DNA from: Alphaproteobacteria bacterium
Lineage (GTDB): Bacteria; Pseudomonadota; Alphaproteobacteria; RF32; CAG-239
Direction: 5' to 3'
NCBI GenBank assembly: GCA_900767645.1
Contig: CAAFZY010000017.1
Span: 1-36,888 of the forward strand
Length of the DNA: 36,888 nucleotides
The notes under the pieces are model-generated. The model was not told the DNA's origin, did not search any database, and saw only the letters and a list, made by a program, of their open reading frames with translations. Each line of letters starts with the position of its first letter. Position 1 is the stretch's first letter. Positions 7,503 through 15,990 of the stretch are shown here, piece by piece. Made by a program: the position numbers and the translations under genes.

Positions 7503-8132
7503 ATGAACGAGTTGCAACATAAAATCAGCCGCGAGCTGTCGGAATTTAAAAGGTTTAAGCAAAATTACAGTTTTGAATTTGCCGATTTAAAGGAAATAAA
7601 CGAAATTTTGTATTGTAAAGGCAAGCCATTAACCGATAATGAAGGCAAAACCGTTCCGGAATGCGATGAATGGATAAACGTCGGTTATAAAATAAAATCG
7701 TCAACTTCTAAAGTTCTTTCAAACCTGTTTCCGTATCGGTTTTGGTTTAAGGGGCATGAGCTTTACAGCATTGAGGCGTTTTTTCAGGGGCTGAAATTTC
7801 CTGACCCCAATATTCAGCGCTTAATCTTTACATACAGCGGCACCGATGCCTATCACGTGCAAAGAACAAGCGAGTATGATTGGCGAAAAACCGGAATTTT
7901 ATATTGGCAGGGCGCGCCCGTAAACCGCCACGCTCCGGAATATGCTGATTTGGTTGACGAGCTGTATATTTCCGCTATTCAAAATCCGCTGTATCGGCAG
8001 GCGCTCAAAAATGTGAACAAATATATTTTACATTCAATCGGCAATCCTGATGAAAATGAAACAGTGTTTACCCGTAAGGAATTTGAAACTCAAATTAATG
8101 CGCTGTCAGCGTTTGTAAAACAGATTTCGTGA
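7503..8132 (+). CDS. NADAR-like (YbiA/COG3236-type) domain protein
   Basis: The protein has 209 residues. The middle matches the hallmark of the NADAR fold: LSN at residues 72-74, followed after about 16 residues by the pattern E-x-F-F-Q-x-x-K-F (EAFFQGLKF, 91-99). In characterised families these positions line the nucleotide/ADP-ribose pocket. A later DW and a helical NPLYRQAL segment fit the remainder of the fold more loosely. NADAR proteins act on ADP-ribose-linked or riboflavin-pathway nucleotide derivatives. The residues are seen; the reaction is not assigned. The N-terminal 70 residues are extra. It lies 25 bp after trkA and 19 bp before a small HD hydrolase, so it is probably in the same operon. 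Confidence 0.6.
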   Translation: MNELQHKISRELSEFKRFKQNYSFEFADLKEINEILYCKGKPLTDNEGKTVPECDEWINVGYKIKSSTSKVLSNLFPYRFWFKGHELYSIEAFFQGLKFPDPNIQRLIFTYSGTDAYHVQRTSEYDWRKTGILYWQGAPVNRHAPEYADLVDELYISAIQNPLYRQALKNVNKYILHSIGNPDENETVFTRKEFETQINALSAFVKQIS

Positions 8133-8151
8133 TAAAAATATGGAGGAATAA

Positions 8152-8682
8152 ATGATAAATAAAGCCATAAAATTTGCAGCGGAAGCGCACGCCGGAGCCA
8201 CTCGCAAAGGCTCAGATGTTCCGTTTATTTTGCATCCGTTAGAGGCGGCGGCGATAGTGGCGCGCTTAAGCAACGACCAAAATTTAATGATTGCGGCGAT
8301 TTTGCATGATACCATTGAAGACACCAATGTTACTTATGACGATATAAAGCGCGAATTTGGCGCCCGAATTGCCGATTTAGTTAATCGTGAAAGCGAAGAT
8401 AAAACCAAAACATGGTTAGAGCGAAAAACGCACACTATCAACACTCTTAAAAATGAGCCGCTTGAGGTTAAAATTGTAGCTATGGGCGATAAGCTCTCCA
8501 ATATGCGCTCTATGGCGCATGACTTTGCCGCTTTCGGCAACAAAGTATGGGAAAGATTTAACGTTAAGGATAAAAATCTGCAGGGCTGGTATTATCGTGG
8601 TTTGGCGTCTTGCTTTGATGAGTTAAAAGATACCGCCGAATATGCTGAATATAACCGCTTGGTTAAAGAGGTTTTCGGCTAA
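8152..8682 (+). CDS. Small SpoT-like HD hydrolase (alarmone hydrolase-like)
   Basis: This 176-residue protein carries the hydrolase signature of the RelA/SpoT HD domain: the AHAGATRKG segment, His28 in FILHP, His52-Asp53 and Glu56-Asp57 in LHDTIEDT, and Asp113 in MGDKLSNMR. It lacks a synthetase domain and any TGS/ACT part, as in stand-alone small alarmone hydrolases (Mesh1-type). The likely activity is removal of the 3' pyrophosphate of (p)ppGpp or a related nucleotide, but substrate specificity is inferred. The start has a strong GGAGGA site. It is the last gene of the 3041-8682 plus-strand run and is followed by a terminator at 8801-8833. The gap contains an imperfect hairpin at 8719-8756 and no supported gene. 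Confidence 0.82.
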   Translation: MINKAIKFAAEAHAGATRKGSDVPFILHPLEAAAIVARLSNDQNLMIAAILHDTIEDTNVTYDDIKREFGARIADLVNRESEDKTKTWLERKTHTINTLKNEPLEVKIVAMGDKLSNMRSMAHDFAAFGNKVWERFNVKDKNLQGWYYRGLASCFDELKDTAEYAEYNRLVKEVFG

Positions 8683-8800
8683 TCGTGATTGTACCTATTC
8701 TCCTCTATGAATACGCCGCTATATAAACTCCCCTCCTCAGGATGGGAATTTTATAGAGTGTTTGCCGCACTTCTGGAGGTGAAAATTGTGCGTAAGTTAA

Positions 8801-8833
8801 AAAAGGCTTGGAATAAAAACATCCAAGCCTTTT
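8801..8833. terminator. Bidirectional terminator between convergent genes
   Basis: A perfect 12-bp stem, AAAAGGCTTGGA (8801-8812) with its complement at 8822-8833, has A-rich and T-rich flanks. It lies between the plus-strand HD gene and the minus-strand Cys-rich gene and can serve both. Confidence 0.85.
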
Positions 8834-8863
8834 GTCTTTGTTAATTTTTATGCAAAGCCCTTG

Positions 8864-9994
8864 TTAATGACCGCCAGTGCCTGAGTAGCCATCGGGGCAG
8901 CCGCGGTAATCAAAACTGAGATTTTGGTCAATATCACCAAACGTATCACCATGAAACATTACATGCTCGCAGTTAGAGATGTTTATGTTGTCAGTGATTT
9001 TATTATTCGGACATTCAGAGTTATAAAACCTGATAGTCTCTTTTATATTTTGCAATTTAGCTTTACAAGCGGCAATAGCTTCAGTTATAGAGGTGTAATC
9101 AGTTCCTAATTCTAAATCCGAATCGTTATCAATAATTTTTTCAAAACGACTAAAACATCCGTCATCCCATGCGCCGTTTCGCTTACTTAAACAACCATCT
9201 ACAGAATTGTTTGCAGAGGTTCTGCAAAGATTAGTTTTATATATTGCATTTGCTTTGCAACAGTTAAAATATGACTTTTCAGCTACGGCAGCTAATATTT
9301 TTAATTCTTTATATTGGTTAGCGCAGTTTACATTGCACTTGCCACAGAGCGGATTGCCGGGCTCTTGCTCAAAGGTGTAACCGGCGGAGCAATCCGTTAC
9401 TGAGGTAATGCTCTTAGAATAACCGGTAGAGCAATCTTTTTCAACGCATTTACCGCAAGGTGAATCGCCAGAAAACCCGAGAGAAGTAAAGGATTCGCCC
9501 GGCTTGCAGTTAGCAGCGGATACAGATGAAGAATATCCGTTTTGGCACTTTAATTTAGAACATTTACCGCAAGGATCATTACCATTAGCGAGATTAGAAG
9601 CGGAGAAATCCCAACCGTTAGCGGCTTTTAATCCGCAATCAGCAACGCTTGATACGCCGGGCTTGTAGCCGGTTGGGCAGGCATTAGGCCGGCAAACGAA
9701 ACATTGCTCATCACCGGAATATTTACCGGTAGCAACAACAGTCCAACCATTGCCGGCATAAGAGCCGCAGGAAGAAACGCGGTTGTCGGTAGAAGACTTA
9801 ACATCGCGGGTGGCCGAACCTGTTCCGAAACCAGAAACCGATACTATCGGGCAAGTTCTGGCCTTGCATTCATAACAGTTCATACTTCCGTATTTAGCGC
9901 CCAACTCCCAGCCGGCAACACCTTGAGAGCCGCATTCGCCAACAGTGCTGGCTAACCGGCGGGGCAATCTTCGGGCTCTATAGGCTCTTCGCAA
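8864..9994 (-). pseudogene. C-terminal part of secreted Cys-rich repeat protein (frameshifted)
   Basis: This open frame continues the Cys-rich protein that stops at 9952. The real continuation begins at about 9955 with LASTVGEC; the upstream residues of this frame, including its ATG at 9994, are Arg-rich shadow sequence with no ribosome-binding site. Residues 14-220 hold about five Cys-rich units of 33-50 residues, the last three ending in CGKC and containing GY-x-S/P-x(2-3)-S-V/A-x-D/N-C. A less repetitive C-terminal domain of about 155 residues with paired cysteines follows. One missing base near 9945-9962 would explain the break. It may be a genuine pseudogene, a phase-variable switch or a sequence error. 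Alone this part lacks an export signal. Confidence 0.7.
9335..9966 (-). repeat. Cys-rich protein repeat units (CGKC type)
   Basis: Five imperfect coding repeats lie in a row. Each starts with a C-P/x-x-G-Y-like segment, has a central D/N/E-C, then a G-rich stretch, and ends in C-x-x-C (CYEC, CFVC, then CGKC three times). Repeats are similar in protein pattern, not identical in DNA. The frameshift falls in the first unit. Confidence 0.65.
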
Positions 9995-11616
9995 TCAGCA
10001 AGAGCAACCGCGCTACTGCCCTGGCAACAACAATCAGATTTATGATTCTGTAAATCTCCCCGATAACAAGTAGATTTATTGTTTCTATCATAGAAATCAA
10101 TATTTTCTATTGTATAAAATTTATAATACGCACGAGATTGACCATCTGGCGCAAACTTATTGCAAAGTTTTTCGCAACTTTTAACTTCAATCAAGCCTTG
10201 ATTATCACAAGTTTTGCAGTCAAAGCAGGTTGTACTTGTTCCGTTAATGCTTATGGTTACACGTTCGCAATAAGTATTGTTATACACAGGATTACTATTA
10301 TACCCTTTGCTCTCGCAACTTTCGGTAATATCTGCCTCACAACCGGTTCCTGCGCTGTTTTTGTGGTAACCGTCATCGCATTCCCAACCGGTTGTAACAG
10401 TTTCTTTTTTGCCGCAAGATTCACAAGTTGCAGTGGTATACTGGGCATGTTCCGGTTTGCCGCCGGTATAATTTTTACACGTACTGGTGCATTGGCACAA
10501 AGCACAGCCAAATTCATCGGAACTTCCCAACGACCAATTTCCCTCCTCGCCGCCGGAACATTGTGCCTTTGTTTTACCGTATCCATCTTTGCATGCATTC
10601 GGATTCCAACAACCCTTGCTATCCGGAGCACAAGTTGAACCGAAATATGACATTTCGCATGTTGATTGTGTAGTATATTGACATCCGCTGTCTTCTATTC
10701 CGCTCTCGCAATATACCGCCGTATGGTCAAACGGACAGCGATACGGCTCGGTACCATCTTTACACATCACACCGGTATCTGCTTTGCCGGTATCATACCC
10801 CAGAACGGCGCAGTTTACCGTTAAGTTTCTGCAATTAGTTGCCGCGTCATAGCCCTCCCAGAAATTATCAAAGTCACTCTGGTAAACAATTTTACAAGTT
10901 TCGGCAGGCTTTTCAGGCTCAGGAGCGCATTCAGCCCCTGACCAACAATAATTAGAGGTTCCCGGAAGAGGAGTATAAGTACCTATATTTAAGCAACCAT
11001 ATGTACAACTGCTCGGGCATTTAATGTTAGCATATGATGTTTCAAAATAGCCGTTGTCGCATTGGCATGCCGACCAGAAAGTTTTACCATTGCTATCAAT
11101 ACAATAGTTACCGCTTGTGGTTACGCCTTTGCCGTCACAGGTTTGGTTATAAGGATTTTGGCATATGCATTCAGTATATTTTATGGAATTATCAGACCAT
11201 GTTTCTTGGCATGTATTATCAGGATTAGTGTTTGCCGGCACGGAATTGTTTTCACACTTTTTGAATTTGCTTTTACAACGAACATCGTTGCAGCATCTGT
11301 CGCATAACAGGCTGTTGCCGCACTCATACTTATCTTGGTCTACGGTTGAAAAATCAACATATCCGGCAGGGCAAGAGCCTTCTTCAAAATAGTTACCGGT
11401 AGAGTCATTACAAACCACGCCGCCGTAAATCAAGCCCATGCAGCGTTTACCTTCATAAACCAAATTAGAGTTTTGCTCAAGACATGGCCTTCGGTCATCA
11501 ACTTGATATTGGCCTTGCTGACAGGCTGTATCAGCCAAAAAACACACACTGGCAAAAGCCGATGCGGAATAAAGCATTCCGGCAACGACCAAACAGAGAA
11601 CAGATAACCTTTTCAT
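9952..11616 (-). CDS. Secreted Cys-rich repeat protein, N-terminal part (frameshifted at 3' end)
   Basis: The frame gives 554 residues. It starts with a clear signal peptide (MKRLS, hydrophobic stretch, cleavage probably after SAFA near residue 22). The mature part is packed with cysteines in C-x(2-6)-C spacings resembling EGF-like or other disulfide-stabilised modules, with Asn, Gly, Ser and Thr between them. It should be exported and folded by disulfide formation in the periplasm or outside the cell. It stops at TAG (9952-9954) in the middle of a C-P-A-G unit, while homologous repeat sequence resumes at once in another frame. The intended product would therefore be about 915 residues, ending at 8864. 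The start has GGGAGA upstream. I know of no function; large Cys-rich repeat proteins are often surface adhesins or host-facing proteins. Confidence 0.75.
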   Translation of the reverse strand: MKRLSVLCLVVAGMLYSASAFASVCFLADTACQQGQYQVDDRRPCLEQNSNLVYEGKRCMGLIYGGVVCNDSTGNYFEEGSCPAGYVDFSTVDQDKYECGNSLLCDRCCNDVRCKSKFKKCENNSVPANTNPDNTCQETWSDNSIKYTECICQNPYNQTCDGKGVTTSGNYCIDSNGKTFWSACQCDNGYFETSYANIKCPSSCTYGCLNIGTYTPLPGTSNYCWSGAECAPEPEKPAETCKIVYQSDFDNFWEGYDAATNCRNLTVNCAVLGYDTGKADTGVMCKDGTEPYRCPFDHTAVYCESGIEDSGCQYTTQSTCEMSYFGSTCAPDSKGCWNPNACKDGYGKTKAQCSGGEEGNWSLGSSDEFGCALCQCTSTCKNYTGGKPEHAQYTTATCESCGKKETVTTGWECDDGYHKNSAGTGCEADITESCESKGYNSNPVYNNTYCERVTISINGTSTTCFDCKTCDNQGLIEVKSCEKLCNKFAPDGQSRAYYKFYTIENIDFYDRNNKSTCYRGDLQNHKSDCCCQGSSAVALADCEEPIEPEDCPAG

Positions 11617-11633
11617 GATAATTCTCCCAAGTA

Positions 11634-11645
11634 TAAAGCGCTTTA
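11634..11645. promoter_or_regulatory. Palindrome TAAAGCGCTTTA upstream of Cys-rich gene
   Basis: A perfect 12-bp palindrome lies 17 bp before the ATG at 11616. Just beyond it is an AT-rich stretch (TATACATATATGGTATA, itself an inverted repeat of TATAC/GTATA) that could hold the -10 region. Position suggests an operator or a leader hairpin; both are inferences. Confidence 0.3.
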
Positions 11646-11784
11646 ATATACATATATGGTATATTACTTTTTAATATTAGTCAAGAATAAGATGTTGAAT
11701 CAACGTATAGACAAAATTGATAAAACCTACCATATATACATTTTCAAAATGTGATGAAGCTGACGGTTACTTTTTAGCAAATTT

Positions 11785-12750
11785 TTACAAGTTAGGGATG
11801 TTTTTTTGGGCTTTTTGGCGGCGTAGCTTTAAGCGGGTTAATTTATCGCTGACAACTGATGTGTCGCGTCCTGATTTAGCCAAGCGATTGTACATACGCT
11901 CAATTTCTTTTTCAAGATACGCGGTTTCAATTTCGGCTGTCAAAATCTGTCGTGCTTCTAAGGTGCCGGAAGTGCGAATTTGCTGAATTTCTGCCCAAAT
12001 ATCTTCAACCAAAACTTTTTTGTTTTCTTTACGCTTAATAAAATAAGGCAATTCATAAACCAGTTGGCGCGCATTGGCATAAGCTTCGCGTCCGTCGGCG
12101 CATTTGTTATAACGCAGTTTCAAAAGCCGGAACGCAATTTCAAGTTCTTGGCTGTTATCAACCACAATAAAAGGCACCGGATCGGAAAATCCTTCGGCGC
12201 TTAAAGATTTTAAAAATTCAAGCAGATGGTGGAAAAAGCCGTTAATGTTGTAAAAAATAAACGGTTTCATAGTAAGCAAACCGTCTTGCATGGCAACGCA
12301 ATCATAGGCAAGTTCATCTAACGTTCCCACTCCTCCGGGGGCAAAAACCACAAAATCGGCACCGAGCAGTTTTTGTTTACGCTCTTCAAGAGTTTGCGCC
12401 AAAATCACTTCGGTTTTGGCAATTAAATCATCATCAGAGGAATAAAGTTTAAAATATTCTTTGGTGGTTATGCCTTGAATCGGTGTTTCCTCATCGGCGC
12501 ACTGTTTTTTGTTCCAACCGTCAAGCACGCCGCGGGCAACCGCTCCCATAATGCCGCAGTTTGAAAGCCCGAAATCAAGCCTGAAATCCATTTTTACAAT
12601 TTGGCGCCCCAAGTTATAAGCTTCTTCTTTGTATATTGAATCATTGCCGGAGCGCGAGCCGCCGGCCACAAAAACTCTGATGCCGTCTTTTTTGTTTTCT
12701 TCAATAAATGAGCTTAATACTTGTTCCTGATTGTTACACATTTCGGTCAT
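11785..12750 (-). CDS. LOG-family (TIGR00730-like) nucleotide phosphoribohydrolase
   Basis: This 321-residue protein has the Rossmann-like LOG core, formerly annotated as lysine decarboxylase-like. N-terminal VFVAGGS, the GLSNCGIMGAVARG segment, the ERK pair (Arg124-Lys125) and the diagnostic PGGVGTLDE (residues 138-146) are all visible. The family removes ribose-5-phosphate from cytokinin or purine nucleotide monophosphates. The core ends near residue 220. A helical, charged C-terminal extension of about 100 residues (many Arg/Lys/Glu) is unusual for the short LOG form. The start at 12750 is preceded by GAGGAG, which lies at the end of tgt, so translation is probably coupled. It is the last gene of the minus-strand operon. 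Confidence 0.85.
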   Translation of the reverse strand: MTEMCNNQEQVLSSFIEENKKDGIRVFVAGGSRSGNDSIYKEEAYNLGRQIVKMDFRLDFGLSNCGIMGAVARGVLDGWNKKQCADEETPIQGITTKEYFKLYSSDDDLIAKTEVILAQTLEERKQKLLGADFVVFAPGGVGTLDELAYDCVAMQDGLLTMKPFIFYNINGFFHHLLEFLKSLSAEGFSDPVPFIVVDNSQELEIAFRLLKLRYNKCADGREAYANARQLVYELPYFIKRKENKKVLVEDIWAEIQQIRTSGTLEARQILTAEIETAYLEKEIERMYNRLAKSGRDTSVVSDKLTRLKLRRQKAQKNIPNL

Positions 12751-12752
12751 TG

Positions 12753-13877
12753 TTAAATCTCCTCAATGTCGCCTTTAGCCTGATTGGCGTAAAAGTCATC
12801 GCAAAATTCTGACAAGGTGTCGTTTGCAATAGCGTTGCGTAATCCTTGCATAAGGCGTTGATAATATCTGATATTATGCCATGTCAAGAGCATCACGGCA
12901 AGTATTTCATTGCATTTTTGCAAATGATGAATATAGGCGCGGTTGAAATTGCGGCAGAGAGGGCAGTCGCAATCAGCTTCCAACGGGCGGTTATCTTCAC
13001 GATGTCGCGCGTTTTTTATATTGACCGGACCATATTTGGTAAATGCTTGCGCCGTGCGTCCTGAGCGAGTCGGCATCACGCAATCAAACATATCAACCCC
13101 GCGCAAAACCGCGCCGACAATATCGTCCGGACGCCCCACGCCCATTAAGTAACGAGGCTTGTCTGAAGGTAATGAAACCGGCGCGTAATCAAGCACCTCA
13201 AACATTTTTTCTTGCCCTTCGCCAACTGCCAAACCGCCGATAGCATAACCGTCAAAACCTATTTCAGTGAGCTTTTGCGCCGATTCGTCGCGCAAGTCCT
13301 TAAAAATGCTTCCTTGCTGAATGCCGAAAATTCCGTATCCGTCGCGGTCAATAAAAGCGTCGCGACTGCGTTTTGCCCACCGCATAGACATCTGCATAGA
13401 TTTTTTGGCTTGCTCATAAGTGGCCGGAAACGGAGTGCACTCATCTAAACACATGGTAATGTTTGAATCCAGTTTGTGCTGAATTTTCATTGATTCTTCA
13501 GGGCTTAAAAAGAATTTTTTGCCGTCGACGTGCGAGCGGAAAGTAACACCTTCTTCCGTAAGTTTTCGCAATCCGGTTAAGCTCATAACCTGAAACCCGC
13601 CGGAATCGGTCAATATAGGCTTATCCCAATGCATAAATTTGTGCATGCCGCCCATTTTTTCAACCAAATCGGCCCCAGGTCGCAGCATTAAGTGATAAGT
13701 GTTATTAAGCAAAATTTCAGCGCCGGTTGCCGCAACCGATTCCGGCATCATTGCCTTTACGGTGCCGCAGGTGCCTACCGGCATAAACGCCGGAGTATTT
13801 ACCACGCCGTGTTTGGTATGTAATTTGCCTAAACGGGTTTTGCCGATTGTTTTTAAAATTTCAAATTTAAGAGCCAT
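12753..13877 (-). CDS. tgt: Queuine tRNA-ribosyltransferase (TGT)
   Basis: Tgt exchanges the guanine at the wobble position of GUN-anticodon tRNAs for preQ1, on the way to queuosine. The 374-residue length is standard. Visible marks are the LTDSGGFQVMSL segment with the base-recognising Asp, GIQQGS, YAIGGLAVGE, the nucleophile region DCVMPTRSGR, and the zinc site C-x-C-x2-C near residue 310 (DCDCPLC) with a downstream His. Tgt is usually next to queA or yajC/secD. Here it lies between a J-domain gene (12 bp upstream) and a LOG gene (overlapping ribosome-binding site), so operon context is non-classical. No queA is in the window. Confidence 0.96.
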   Translation of the reverse strand: MALKFEILKTIGKTRLGKLHTKHGVVNTPAFMPVGTCGTVKAMMPESVAATGAEILLNNTYHLMLRPGADLVEKMGGMHKFMHWDKPILTDSGGFQVMSLTGLRKLTEEGVTFRSHVDGKKFFLSPEESMKIQHKLDSNITMCLDECTPFPATYEQAKKSMQMSMRWAKRSRDAFIDRDGYGIFGIQQGSIFKDLRDESAQKLTEIGFDGYAIGGLAVGEGQEKMFEVLDYAPVSLPSDKPRYLMGVGRPDDIVGAVLRGVDMFDCVMPTRSGRTAQAFTKYGPVNIKNARHREDNRPLEADCDCPLCRNFNRAYIHHLQKCNEILAVMLLTWHNIRYYQRLMQGLRNAIANDTLSEFCDDFYANQAKGDIEEI

Positions 13878-13889
13878 AATTTTTCTTTC

Positions 13890-15059
13890 TTATCTTTCAG
13901 TGTTTGTGTTTGGAGTAAATATTTTGCTTCCGGACGGAATTTCCAGCCCGATGCCTTTTTTCAAATTTTGTTTTGTTATAAAGCCCATTTCGCCGTTGTC
14001 AAGCATAACTCTGAACCATTCTTCATCAGGCGAATATCCGGTAACCCTGACCGTTTGTCCGCGTTTGCCGGTTGCTAACACATCAAACTCATCGGAAGGT
14101 CCGTACATAATTTTTGCCTCATACTTCAGGTGATAAAGCCTGTTGGTATCGGAAGTATCAACCGGAATGTTAAATATTTTGGAAACCACCACATCGTCAA
14201 CCGTTTTGGCGCCAGAGTTGAATTTAACCTGTTGATAATAAGCTATTTTATCGCTTTTTTCAGCTGTTTCGGGCAATAGCTGCATTAAAAGCGGCGCAAC
14301 TAATACAATTACGGCAATCGCGGCAGCGGCAGTCGCCGCCAACGGAATTTTAAGCTGAATCTTTTTAAGTTTGTTATAATCCCATTGCGGAACGGTGGTG
14401 TTTGCCGCCGGAAGAAGTTCAATAAAGCGTAATAAAAATTCTTTTTGTTCCGGTGTGGCGTATTCAAGCGCTTGCACAGCAGATAGTTTAGCTTTATCGG
14501 TATTGCCCATATTATAAAAAGTTGCCGCGTTATGCACCAGCATTTTAAAATTATCGGCGGTATTTTTGCCGATACCGTAAAAATTACTTTTAAGCGCTTT
14601 AACGGTGAGCAGTGCGGCTTTAGGCGACCACCAACCTTTAAGCCAATTGTGACGGGTTATTTCGCTGATAAATTTTTGTGCGTCGGCAAATGTTCCGATA
14701 AGTTTTTCTTCTTGAAGTTCGGGGCTTTTATTCCAAATTATTTTTTGTAAGTTAAACACTCGTAAAAACGGATTTTCGTTGCCGTTTGCCGCTTTGTACA
14801 ATTTTAACGTTTTCATGTCCGGAAAAGTTGCGGCGTCGTAAACCAAAGCCAACAAACTATAAATCGTGCGAGTTTTAAAGTCTTTCAACGCATCGTAAGC
14901 AATCGAAATTTTTTGAAATTCTTCCAGCGCTTTTTCCGATTTATTATGATCAGGGTGCCAAAACTTAGCCTGCTCCCGATAATTGATTTTTAAATTTTTT
15001 TCATCGGTGTTATAATCGGCGTTTAAGCATCGGTAATACCCCAATGGGTCGTAAGTCAT
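13890..15059 (-). CDS. J-domain protein with transmembrane helix and SH3-like domain
   Basis: The architecture of this 389-residue protein is unusual. Residues 1-65 form a DnaJ J-domain with the essential HPD tripeptide at 35-37. Residues 70-220 are a helical middle region. About 238-262 form one Ala/Val/Leu-rich membrane helix. Residues 310-380 look like a bacterial SH3 domain (EEWFRVMLDNGEMGFI is the typical ending). The J-domain would lie in the cytoplasm, recruiting DnaK, and the SH3-like domain in the periplasm, where it could bind peptidoglycan or another envelope partner. The start overlaps the stop of the ATPase gene by four bases (ATGA). The overlap and shared operon suggest that the ATPase and the J-protein work together, perhaps in envelope assembly. 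Confidence 0.82.
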   Translation of the reverse strand: MTYDPLGYYRCLNADYNTDEKNLKINYREQAKFWHPDHNKSEKALEEFQKISIAYDALKDFKTRTIYSLLALVYDAATFPDMKTLKLYKAANGNENPFLRVFNLQKIIWNKSPELQEEKLIGTFADAQKFISEITRHNWLKGWWSPKAALLTVKALKSNFYGIGKNTADNFKMLVHNAATFYNMGNTDKAKLSAVQALEYATPEQKEFLLRFIELLPAANTTVPQWDYNKLKKIQLKIPLAATAAAAIAVIVLVAPLLMQLLPETAEKSDKIAYYQQVKFNSGAKTVDDVVVSKIFNIPVDTSDTNRLYHLKYEAKIMYGPSDEFDVLATGKRGQTVRVTGYSPDEEWFRVMLDNGEMGFITKQNLKKGIGLEIPSGSKIFTPNTNTER

Positions 15060-15856
15060 ATTTGTTCCTCCAAAAATCGGCGCGCGACCGTAACAGAATC
15101 TTCAGCGCCTTCACATTTAGGATAGCGGTTCAGCAGTAGCGCTTTGTTAATGACCGTATCTCTGATGCGGGCGTCTTGTCTGATTATTCCGAGCAAATTC
15201 AAATTAACTTTAATATATTCTTTGCCGGCTTTCAACAGTGTTTTATAGGTTTGGATTCCTTCTTCATTGGATAAAGCCCGATTAATTACAATGTAAAATT
15301 CGGTCTGTGGCGCAATTGATTGCAGCTCTTCAATTTTTTTGAATGCGGCAATTGATGACGATGAACATGCGTTTACCAAAATAATAATATTATTGCAGAT
15401 GTTAAAAAACGGATTTAATTGTTTGTTGCCATCGTCGGAACAATCAATAAACACATAGTCGTAATATTGCGCCAAATGTGATAAATCTCCGGCCAAAATT
15501 TGTGCTCTGCCGATTGGCGCCAATGGTAAATAATCTTCGCCTGAAGGGGCGGATATAATGTCAAATTTACCGCGGTCAAAATGAAAAACCGCGTTGTTAA
15601 GAGTGGCTTTTCCGGTTATTAATGATGTGTACGGCGTGCTTTTTTCCAAATTGTTTTGATATGAAATGTTTTCAAGTCCGCAATCGGCGTCAAAAAACAG
15701 CACATTTTTTTTCATTAAGCTTAACGCATGGCATAATGCGGCCGCAAACCATGTTTTGCCAATGCCGGTTGTGCCTGAACAAACGGCAGTAATGCAGCTT
15801 TTATTATAAATTTTTTTGGGCATTTTTTCTGCCGCCGACTTAATTTTGTTTTCCAT
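15056..15856 (-). CDS. MinD/ParA-like P-loop ATPase lacking the signature lysine
   Basis: The better start is the ATG at 15856, which follows AGAGGA; the frame also reaches a TTG at 15913 without a good site. This gives 266 residues. The P-loop GTTGIGKT is at about residues 28-35. A DADCG switch-type segment follows, FIDCSDD is Walker-B-like, and VINRA is near the usual NKV position of SIMIBI ATPases. The typical MinD/ParA motif has a signature lysine (KGGxGKT), but here that position is Thr. This could change dimer-dependent hydrolysis. The fold resembles FlhG/MinD-type proteins that position cell structures. No flagellar gene is nearby. It leads the operon with the membrane J-domain protein. 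Confidence 0.75.
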   Translation of the reverse strand: MENKIKSAAEKMPKKIYNKSCITAVCSGTTGIGKTWFAAALCHALSLMKKNVLFFDADCGLENISYQNNLEKSTPYTSLITGKATLNNAVFHFDRGKFDIISAPSGEDYLPLAPIGRAQILAGDLSHLAQYYDYVFIDCSDDGNKQLNPFFNICNNIIILVNACSSSSIAAFKKIEELQSIAPQTEFYIVINRALSNEEGIQTYKTLLKAGKEYIKVNLNLLGIIRQDARIRDTVINKALLLNRYPKCEGAEDSVTVARRFLEEQI

Positions 15857-15990
15857 TTTACATATATCCTCTGTATATTTTGAAATTTTGGCAAAAATCA
15901 CAGAAAATTTCAATCAGTTAAAATCTTTTTAACACAATTTGTTTATAATTCGGCTCAAATAAGGATATAAAAGGCTTAAAACGGTAAAAA

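Noticed and set aside
8707..8844. A 45-codon open frame from ATG at 8707 through the terminator stem to TAA at 8842
   Set aside because: No ribosome-binding site before the ATG, and the last third is the terminator hairpin read as codons. The GTG at 8788 has GGAGG upstream but gives only 18 residues over the same hairpin.
11634..11752. Inverted ACCATATAT stretches near 11650 and 11730 as mobile-element ends
   Set aside because: The similarity is short and AT-rich, and the enclosed bases contain no gene or target-site duplication.
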